This document shows positions 27,385 to 36,700 of a stretch of DNA of 64,000 bases, piece after piece. The notes under the pieces were generated by a model. It saw nothing but the letters and a program-made list of their open reading frames with translations, searched no databases and was not told the origin of the DNA. Each line of letters starts with the position of its first letter. Positions within the stretch are counted from its first letter, which is position 1. This DNA comes from Pempheris klunzingeri. Its lineage: Eukaryota; Chordata; Actinopteri; Acropomatiformes; Pempheridae. Made by a program: the position numbers and the translations under genes. The stretch lies in contig NC_092020.1 of NCBI RefSeq assembly GCF_042242105.1, forward strand, positions 5,673,501 to 5,737,500, read 5' to 3'.

Positions 27385-27727
27385 TCATAATTGCATAAAT
27401 AACAAATGTAAAGTACAGTAAAGGAATGAGACCCATCTGTTTTTATGTTTACAGTGTACACTTCGAACATTCACCCATTCTGTGCAAAATACTGCAGTCA
27501 TGTTGGCTACAGAGAAGGAAAACGAGTGGCTGGACCTCCTGGTCTAAGTTGGACATTCATACTTAGAAGAATCTTCCTTAGAACACACAGAAAATTAAGC
27601 ATGTTCCCGTGTGGTTCAGGCCAAACCTTGTGCATGTAGCCCAACATCAACATAAGGTTTAGAAATACATTCACACAAAAAGAAGAGGTAAACAGTGAAA
27701 GAGGGGTTTACAGTCTCAGCTTCACCC

Positions 27728-28755
27728 CTAGCTGAAATCATGAATGACAGGGCTGGCAGAGGAGTAGAGCTTCCTCTTCACCAGCCGGTACTCCGATCTC
27801 AGCTTTAACACTTTGCTGGTATTGAAGATGTGCATAAGTGGCGGCCAGCCGCCGTCTTTGTCTGCCTTGAAGATCACAGACAGTTCAAATGTCGGGGTGA
27901 CACTTGGGTCCGGGAGGATGCTCCCCACAGCCGTCAGGCCATCTTTGCCCTCCACATAGACCTTGATGGAGGCACCCCAGATCCCGCAGGGCTCATCAGC
28001 AGAGGAGCGCACCACGTCCTGGCCCACCCTGGTGGTCATCTGGCGAGGCAGCAGCAGCACCTGGCAGTGGAGGGTGGCAGCTTTGGCCTGAGTCAGGCAG
28101 CGCTCGATCTGCTGGGTCACATCCTGCTGAAGGAGCTGCTCCTCGTGCTCCAGACCAGCATCCACGGTGGAAACTGTAAGAAGAGACCAGAACTGTCAGA
28201 AACAGGCTCCATGACATGTCAGTCTGTCTGTCACTGTTAAAAAGTTTGGTGTTTATGCTCATATCTAATTTACACAATAATTCCAGTGCAATGAAGCAAT
28301 AAACTACTTGTATCATGTGATAAGTGTCTTGCAGTACTGTACTAAAACTAAATCAGAATAAAGGCTTTGAATCAGCAGCTGGGAGGAGAGGCAGTGTGAG
28401 CCTGCGATCAGCTGATCCAAGACCTGGGTAAGTTACATCAGAAAACACCTCCACCGTGTAGATCAGCCAATTATTTTGTTCTTCCGCCAAATTATATAGT
28501 TCTTATAGGCAACCATTGTGATCACTGCAACCCTGGAGCATTCATTTCAAAATGTCCAACTTCTTAAAACAACTTACAAGGCGAGTTGTTGTCTCTCTCA
28601 TCCCAGCTGTCGACGCTCCCCCGCCGGGCAGAGCTCGGCTTGAGCTCCGGGGATGAGCGCTGGGAAAAGTACTTTCCGATCATTTCTACGACGCTTTCTT
28701 CCACCGACTGGACTGGAGCTCCGTGTCCGAAGAGCAGAGCCGCGGTAGAGACCAT
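27728..28755 (-). CDS. ddit4l: DDIT4/DDIT4L (REDD) family stress protein, complete
   Basis: Cytosolic stress-induced inhibitor of mTORC1 signalling acting through TSC1/TSC2. Coding exons 28578-28755 and 27728-28173; the donor CCTT/GTAAGT and acceptor TTACAG join in phase to give 207 aa. Exon 1 encodes [12 protein letters not shown] followed by a Ser/Pro-rich, acidic stretch ([18 protein letters not shown]) like the disordered N-terminus of REDD proteins. Exon 2 encodes the conserved domain: [42 protein letters not shown] and the family-typical [11 protein letters not shown] near the end. It is more diverged than human DDIT4 or DDIT4L from each other in places (DEPCGIWG for EPCGLRG), so the paralogue name is provisional. 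The gene is convergent with brd8 and upstream of it lies a TATA box plus a stress element. Human DDIT4L and PPP3CA are neighbours, as are DDIT4 and PPP3CB, which fits the calcineurin gene found nearby. Confidence 0.9.
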
Positions 28756-28863
28756 CCTGATTCCTGGGTGTGAAGCTCCGGGGTCTCCTCCAAGCGCTTG
28801 GTCTGTGTCTTCTCCATTAATCGAGTGGGTCGAGTAGAGCAGCGAGCAGCGGGCGGCGCGGAG

Positions 28864-28895
28864 CTTTTATACCGGAGGAGGCTGTCATTGCATCA
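28864..28895 (-). promoter_or_regulatory. promoter of the DDIT4-like gene: TATA box plus ATF4/CHOP-type element
   Basis: On the minus strand, TATAAAAG (28864-28871) lies about 110 bp upstream of the start codon, well placed for transcription start near 28838. Sixteen bp further upstream, ATTGCATCA (28887-28895, + strand) is identical to the amino-acid response element of the CHOP promoter, to which ATF4-C/EBP dimers bind. A GC box (GGGGCGGGGC) follows at about 28912-28921. Mammalian DDIT4 is known to be ATF4-inducible, so the arrangement makes biological sense. Confidence 0.7.
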
Positions 28896-30417
28896 GCTGG
28901 GCTCTGTGACGGGGGCGGGGCTAGCGGCTCAACCCGGAAGCTTCCTGACGGGGCTCACGCAACATGTCCCGAGGTTACACACACACACACACACGGACAG
29001 ACAGAGAGACAGAGAGACAGGCAGACAAAGTAGCTGAGGTAGAAGAAGAGAAGTGAAGTATATTAACTTTTGCTCGTGTTCTCTTACTTTTATTAATCTT
29101 CCTCTCTGTGACAGACATTAGCCACCTAGCTAGCTAGCTAGCTGCTAGCACAGTGTGGCCAGTAGCATTAAAGCTAATCCGTATTTTACAGCTGTTTATA
29201 CTTAATAATAACCACAACTGTGAAACTATATCAATTATAGAGGAAGGAAACAGACACGGTGCAGCAGAGACAAATGTATTGGTGATACACTAGTTGAGGT
29301 TTTCTAAAATTAAAGTTACTAGTTATGTCACAGATTAAAAATTTACTGCAATTAGGTATAATTTTATGGAGCTTGTACTTCACTGAGTGTGTCCATTTTA
29401 TAAATATTGCACTGTTTACTCCACTACAATCATTTGATAACTGTTCAGATTAACAACACAACATATAATAAACTAATAAAAGATGATGTAATATTACAGA
29501 TTAAGATAAAACCTTACTGATACTCTAGGTGGTGGAAATCCACAAACTACTCAGAGTATCTAGGTCAGCTGAAAAGGTGTCAAATGCAAAACGTGTCCAC
29601 AGCATTTAATTTAATTTAATATAATTATATAGAAAATAAAGTGTCCAGTAATAAATGAATAATGGATTGATATTTACGTATCAGAATAGATATAGAACAA
29701 AGCTTCTTCCTGGAAATGTCCTAAAAACTTAATTCATACTCATCTCAACCAACAACATTAAAATGACACTGAATGCACCTCAGTGATTCAATAATATAAC
29801 ATGATAGTATAACACTCTCAGCAACAATACTTCTCCACAATGACTTCTTTAATTTTTGATACTTGAACTTAATTTTGCTAATAATTCATCTGTTCTTTGA
29901 TTTTTAAATGCAGGAGTAATTTTACATTGTTGTAATTTAAGTTCTTCTCTTCTGATAATCCATCGAGAAATGTTCTTGTAAAAACTGCTAACAAATTGAA
30001 TGGACATGTAGGCTGCAATGGAAATCTACTAGCCTATGACTAATATATAGGTCATCATACATAACGTGATCTAAGTAAAAGTAGTTCTGAGCAGGGGGGC
30101 GGGCACATGGTCTTATAGTACAAAGTACAGGCTACTGTTATTGATAATAAATGAATAATAACAATATATCACAATATAACAATACATGTCTGTGTCAATT
30201 AAAGGGAAAATGGAAATAATTAATTTCGGTCCGTGCAACAGCAAGTGATACTATATAGCAAGAGGAAATGTGAGCCCACCAATAGAGTGAAAATTAAATT
30301 AATTCTTAAACTTAAAATAGTAGATATTTACAGAAAAAGATATCTGAGTCTAAAATTTAAAAAATGAAATTTAATAAGTTGAGTTAGTTATGAACAAATC
30401 AACAGACAGTTACTAAC

Positions 30418-30520
30418 ATCCATCCACTGCCAATACCATTTATCCGTCAGGGTCGTGGGGGGCTGGAGCCAATACCAGCTGACTTTGGGTGAGAGGTGGG
30501 GTGCACCTTGGCACTCATGG
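30418..30520 (+). repeat. teleost dispersed repeat (GGGTCGTGGGGGGCTGGAGCC type)
   Basis: The run 'catccatccactgccaat', then 'cagggtcgtggggggctgga' and 'ggtgagaggtggggtgcacc' is the well-known 'catccat...gggctggagcc' repeat of fish genomes. It is a fragment; I do not know its superfamily. Confidence 0.75.
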
Positions 30521-32169
30521 AAAAACTGCAATCTCTTTAAATCCCATGACGAGACAGCGGGACAGTCACAAGTGCCCCACCTGATTTCTTTTGTTTGGCA
30601 AAAGCCTGATGGCAACGTGGGGGAGAGGACCTCCCACAGTCCTTCAAAACACAAAACCAAACCCCCCTGACAGTCATACAGGAATGAAGGAGCCATGTTT
30701 AAACTTTTACTGAATACCTCTTGGTATTGCTTAACAACAAAGGTGCTCATTTTACGTATTGATTTAGCAGGTTGTTGGTTCATGGAAAGGCATAATGTGT
30801 CTAAAATAGGCTTCAAAAATACATCTCGTATACAGTAAAAATGCAGAATGGAGAAATACTGAAGCTGTTGGCTGTCATCCTCAGTTGAACCTCTAATCTG
30901 GTGAACTGGTTTAAAAGAACAGTGGCTGAAATAAAGAAAAAACAAATACACCTCTCTTCACAGTAATTATGTTGACTTTTAATATCAGAGTGCAGACTTT
31001 GCTCAGCTAATATACCCTTGACATTTTTCTCTTTGGATATGAAAAAGGTTATTATGAAATTGTGCCAAAGATTTTATTGAGAAAAAAGTACTAAATCCAT
31101 CAAATGATCCTCAGGTTGGATTGTAAAAAAATCACATTAGTTAGTCTGTATGTCATTTTGTTGTTCATCTAACTTTCTTATCTGTCTTCAGTGTATGCGC
31201 GTAAGATACCTGTGAGTATGTGAGTGAGTGTGAGAGCACATCAGGTCTAGACGCGGCAGCATGAGCCCTGCCTTACTCACAGGTGAGTAACATGGTCTGA
31301 CACATACCTGGTGGAGGGTCGGAAGTGTATCCACTAAACACAGGACTATTTTTCCCCTCTGTTTATTGCTTAAGACTTATTCAACTCCCACCAGCACGTA
31401 AAATATTCACCCAGATTAGCTCCTCAGTTAGGTAACAGAAATGGATAACTATGAAAAGTAGTGATGTGTATAGATTCAGGTATAAACTATGATCACACTG
31501 GTTTTAGCTGCCTTTCAGTGACCCTTAATCAGTTTTAAAATTGTTATTAAGATTTTGTTTTTAATGTTGAGGAGCTTTGTGGTCTTTTACTGAACCTCTG
31601 CGCCTGTTATTCATCTCTCATTTTAAGTAAAGCACTTTTGATAGTGTGTTACATAAATAAAATGTATTGTATGCATGAGGCTGCCCACACTAATTTGCAA
31701 CATGTGAAACACACAGAAACATAACTATCAGTGCTGTGGATTAATGGTGGAGAAGAGCATGGACTTCAGTTTTAACTTGAAAACAGTGGGCTGACGTGAG
31801 AGCAGACATGGAGCAGGAAGGTAGTTATTCTGCAGGTCACCTCTCTCTGACTCACCTTCTTGGGAAATCTCCCAGCTGTGACATCAAGCTGCTAACCAAT
31901 CACATTTAGGTTAGATGCTTTCATCAGAAAGACTCACCACAAAGGAGGAAGTGTCTTTCGGTGGAAGTGGGAAACTACAGAGTGTGGTGACAGCATACGG
32001 TCACTACTTATCAGTCTCTCTGGCCTCGTAAGACGATATCTAAAACACACTTCTGGTACTAATTATATTTAAGCATTCAACTCACTTTTATCACACACTT
32101 ACATAAAAACTAGCATTTAACCTTGAGTCGAACAATCATTACAAATTCTCAGTGATGCTGGTCACCAGT

Positions 32170-32755
32170 TCAATGTTTTATTAACTCATGTCTGACTAAA
32201 GCAAGTCAAGTGTATTAATATACACTTTTACCATTCAGACACAAGGCAAGTGCTGTACAGGGACATAAAACCAAAATGAGAGGGAGGTGGTAAAACTGAA
32301 TGCTAAAGATAATAAAAACACAGGGTGGAAGCCTACAAATGAATAGTTTAAAAGACAAAAGGCAAAAACTAGCAGATAAAGTTACAGATTAAAAGGAAGT
32401 CTCGCAATGTGTCAAGGCCTAAATAAACGGACACTTTTAGTGGACCGTAGGTGTTCGGGAAGCTTGTTCCACTGGCGGTGAGCATAAAAACTAAGAGCTG
32501 CTGCACTTTGTTTGGTTTTTCATCCTGGGAACACTGAGTGGTCCTGCTCCAGATGAGGTCTGCATGCCTCATAGCATACAAGTAAATCAGAAATATATTT
32601 GGCCTCAAGACCATTAAGTGCTTCGTAAGTAAGGATTTTAAAATCAATCCTTTGGCACACTGGAGGCCAGTGGAGTGGTTTAAGGGCCGGTGTGATGTGC
32701 TCCAGCTTCTTGGTGTTGACGAGGACTCTGGGGGAGGGAACTGAGGGAACATGTT
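32170..32755 (+). repeat. teleost interspersed repeat, 'ccagtg(gagtgg)tttaagg...gatgtgctcc' type
   Basis: Wording such as 'aggattttaaaatcaatcct', 'ggaggccagtggagtggttt' and 'ggtgtgatgtgctccagctt' is typical of a repeat seen thousands of times in fish genomes, probably a non-LTR retrotransposon tail or its non-autonomous relative. A 127-codon minus-strand frame across it is incidental. Confidence 0.65.
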
Positions 32756-33395
32756 AATGCATTGTAGCTATGCATCCTGTTCAAAGAGCGCAAACAGATT
32801 ATAATGGACGAAAACATGGACAGTATGCAGCAGAGACAGAAGTCATTCTCATGGTAACAGCAGTTTAATCAAATGATAGACCGATTTAATTCTTCCATTT
32901 CTAATGAATCATACGTTTTGTTAAAGTAAGTGTACAAAATCCTCTAGTGGTCAAACTGATTGATACCCATTGATTCTTTGTGACATAGGATCATCCACAT
33001 CTACTTCAGTAAACAGCCAGTGTCCTGCTGTGTGTGAAGTCACAGCGCTGTCAGTGTTATCCATCCGTCATTAACATCAGTCTGTCAGCTGTAAACATAT
33101 CTGATGCAACCTCACCGAGCAGTTTCAGCTGCAGCTGCAGGTCATGAGGTGTGTGAGTGCTTGTGATAAACAGGCGTGGTGACTGTTTCAATTTTATACA
33201 GTCATTAGACCCACTCCTGAGTTCTCCTGAGATTCTCTATGCTTTTCCAATGTTTTTCTGTCTCCTGGTCCACCTTTGACCATGTTTCCCACATGATGAA
33301 TGCCCGTTTTCCCCTCACAAAGATTATGTTGTTACACTTCCTGCTTTGCTCCACTCTAGAGTAAATTACTGACATATTAATTAGATGGGCCTTTG

Positions 33396-33674
33396 TTGGC
33401 AGAAGATCATGTCCTGCTCTCTAAACAGCACGTTCAAGTTGCAACACTCTTTAGCACTAAAGCAAGCTGTCAGTACACTCTGTCCAGGGTGTTTCCACAG
33501 CACAGACACACACTGTTTGAATGTCAGTGCTGTGGACTGATCTCTGTTTACACTCAGAGCGATTTCTAAACACTCGTCAGTATATATTCAGTTTTGTTTT
33601 GGTGGTTCTCACAATTGCAATTGATGATGATCACACTGATAATAGTACATTGTACATATCTCAGTCTGCCAATG
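33396..33674 (+). repeat. inverted-repeat arm 1 (about 277 bp), in probable sting1 3' UTR
   Basis: This segment is the reverse complement of 38844-39122 with, by my reading, three substitutions and one 2-bp indel, about 99% identity. It starts with TTGGCAGA and ends with TCTGCCAA (8-bp terminal inverted repeat) and has an internal hairpin TCCACAGCAC...GTGCTGTGGA. It lies 70-350 bp downstream of the sting1 stop codon. Confidence 0.9.
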
Positions 33675-33683
33675 TGGTTGGTG

Positions 33684-33685
<2 letters not shown>

Positions 33686-33715
<30 letters not shown>
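33686..33715. repeat. TG microsatellite between inverted-repeat arm and sting1 stop
   Basis: A run of 14-15 TG units (CA in the sting1 sense strand) begins 29 bp after the sting1 stop codon and ends next to inverted-repeat arm 1. Confidence 0.9.
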
Positions 33716-33716
<1 letters not shown>

Positions 33717-33743
33717 CCTTTTGGCATGTGCCTGCACACGTTT

Positions 33744-36700
33744 TTAGGTTGTTCCATGATAATGGTCGGTGTTCTCAACAGGTCCCTTCAGCGGCTGAGG
33801 CCTCTCCAGGCTAAACATGAGCGTGGGCTCCCTGCTCAGTGGCTCAGGGCGGTGCCAGTCACCTGACATGGGCGGAGCGCTTGGCGGAGCACTTGAAGTT
33901 GTCCTGAATGGGTGGGCCACCTCCTGCTGAGGAGGTGGGGTAAGGCAGAACTCCTCTGTCTCTTGCTGCTGCAGGTGTCTGAGGATGACCTTGGACAGGA
34001 AGTGAGGATCGTCCTCATGCTCATCTAGAGGAGGAAGAAAACATGATTTAGGGTTTGCCTCCAAAGATTTTGTTTGTAGGCCACCCCTTTTCAAACATTT
34101 GTCCTTGGCAAGACAGTAATCTATGTTAAATTACACGGTGAATGTAATTATGCTTTCTCACTACCAATATAAAGATAAAATATTCACGAGGCCAGATATA
34201 ACTGGACCAAAGCCAGAAAAGTCCCTAACACTGACACTCTGACCTTCATCCTTCATTTTAGTTATACAATGTGCATCACAAGGCCGCTGAGTATCAACAA
34301 AACCTTTTTTAAAACACATAAATTGCAAAAGAATCCATAAATACACAAATCCTGATTGTCAATCCTTGTGGGGAAGCGGATAAGCTAAAAGCTGAAATCC
34401 TCCTAAAAGCAGTCTGTCTCATGCTGCTAGGTGTGTGTGAAGTTAACTGACACAAATGCACACACAGACACACACATGGCTGCCTTCCTACCGCTGAGCA
34501 AGACGAGTTTGAAGCGGTTGCGACACTCCAGCGAGTGCTCCAGTATGTCCTGGAGGGTCCTGTAGAAGAGCAGGACCTGCTGGCGGCGCTCAGGCTCCCC
34601 GAAACCAGCACTGCTCTCCTGGGACATGCTGTAAAGCGTCAGCAGAGGCGTTGCATACTCCACCACACACTCATGGGCCTGACACACACACACACATTAA
34701 CAAAACAGACAGATAGATACATCACATGGACAAATAATCCTTTAAAAGCTTGTGGAGCTCTGACACCAGAAATGTTTGATTACCATGTTTTACAGGTAGA
34801 TGGTGCTGTTACTGTGCTCTACTAAACAACCTCTCCACTGGTGGATTCTCAGGTTTGACCAGGAGGTGGTACTCATGCTGTGCTATGGAAAGTAAACTCT
34901 ATTTTTTTTAAGTCAAGGCTCAGTATTTCTTTTATTACAAGAATCTTTTATGGTGTAAAGTTTTGACTGAAAATAAGTTCTAATCAAATAAGCTGTTGTT
35001 AAAGCCATCAGTCTTAACAGTGATTCAGTCAGGGTTCACTCATATGAGTTTGAACATCAGGTGGAAGGAGTTCTCGGATAATTTAAAAAGAACAACCATG
35101 TAAAAATATTCACGGCAAGTCAAAGTCCTGCATTCAAAATACTACTTAAGCAAAACTGCTACCGCTAACACCGTAAAATCTTTCTATTGCGTGTGCTGAA
35201 ACCAGCTACTGGTCATACCAGACCAAACAGTGTTGTATCTACAAAATCTCTTGAGTATGTTGACTTTAGCAAGGTGGGTTTTATTGTTTATTAATTCAAC
35301 TTTTCATTTGTGAGAGGAAGAAGAAGTGTTATTGGTTCAAAAGTGGTTCAAAAGTTCCATAGTCTAGCTTTAAATGATCAAATGTAGAGTAGTGGAATGG
35401 CCTCAATCAGTGTCATTATATATTTAGATAAATACCATTGGAATATTATCACTGATGTATCAGCATGCAGGCAACATTTAATGTCACATTTATAACAGAG
35501 CCGCAATGATTAGCTAATAGACAAAAAAATTAATTGGAATTTTGACAATTATTTGCAGTTTTTCCATTAAAAACTCCAAACACTGTCTAGCTGAGGCTTC
35601 TCCAATGTTAGGATTTGCTGCTTTTCTCTGTTTTATTTTATTGTAAAATGAATGTCTCTGCAGATAAATGCAGTCAAGTAAAAGGTCAAATATTTCCCCC
35701 TAAAATGTAGTGGAAAAGAAGTATAAAGTAGCCTAAGTGGGAAGTACAAGTACCTCAAGATAGTAGTTAAGCTCGGTACTGCAGTAAATGTCAAAAGTCC
35801 AACATTCATCATCACCATATTCCTAGAATGACTGCACCTGTAAAATACGCCCCTAACATCACTCTGGAAATCACTTTGAAAGAATTTGTGGCTATTTCTG
35901 GTCTCACATGAAGAAACTGCTTTCATGCAGCCCAAACTTCCTTTCCCTCGACTAAACTACAGAGATGGTTTTGAGTACAATAGCTGTTAGATGTGCTACA
36001 TCAAACACATTGAATATAGAGCACACTGACGTGCTATCTTGGAATATTTTTTAAAAAACATACAGAAAGAGCCCCTCGAGTCTGTCACTTTACTGTGACT
36101 GTCTCTCACTGTCGCGTTTTAGCTGTGCAATCTTTACAAATCTGATCAAAGGAGAAAATGTCAGCACACTGAGTCTTTCAAGTCACACTGGCAATAAGGA
36201 GAGCGACACTGAGCTGAATCGCAGCACAAGTAGCTCAGTGGCATTCAGGCTGCAGGTTGTCTGATTACCTTATTTAATGTTGACTGAATATTTTTTGCTG
36301 TGCAACTGATCGAAATACAATCTGCTGCTGATTATCTGCTTAAAATGTGACTGTAAGTTCATCAGTGCACTAAAAATACAGAGGATGGATGCATGGATGG
36401 TGGATGGACGGACAGATGGATGAATGGGTGGGTGGATGCATGAATAAGTGGATGAATAGGTGGATGGATGGATGGATGGATGGATGGATGGATGGATTTT
36501 ACATCCCTGCCTACCTTCCCATGCTCGTCCAGTACCCTATAGACGCTGTGCTTGTAGACCCGCTCCCGGACTCCTGCCCTGTCTATCACATTGTCGGGGA
36601 GGTTGTCATAGAAACGGAAGTTGTCGTCCTCGTCCTCCAGCTTGTGAGAAATGTTGGTGTTGAGAGGTATGAGGATGAGGAGCTTCCTGGTGCCACGACC

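Larger units (their letters stand above)
28922..32860. other. intergenic region between the DDIT4-like gene and sting1
   Basis: No exon was recognised. Contents: a short CA run and GACAGA-type repeats at about 28978-29025, a CTAG-rich palindromic cluster at about 29127-29150, AT-rich sequence, and two dispersed repeats (about 30418-30520 and 32170-32755). A 187-codon open frame at 30388-30951 on the minus strand overlaps the first repeat and has no recognisable domain. Confidence 0.6.

Noticed and set aside
28950..28970. p53 half-site-like AACATGTCCC and HIF-type CACGC upstream of the DDIT4-like gene
   Set aside because: DDIT4 is known to respond to p53 and hypoxia, but the half-site has a mismatch and no partner, and the HIF core is too short to be convincing.
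30388..30951. 187-codon open frame on the minus strand, the longest uninterrupted frame in the window
   Set aside because: About 100 bp of it is a well-known dispersed fish repeat, no domain or signal was recognised, and the codon usage looks random. It is not listed as a gene.
32369..32752. 127-codon minus-strand open frame
   Set aside because: It lies entirely in an interspersed repeat with no coding family resemblance.
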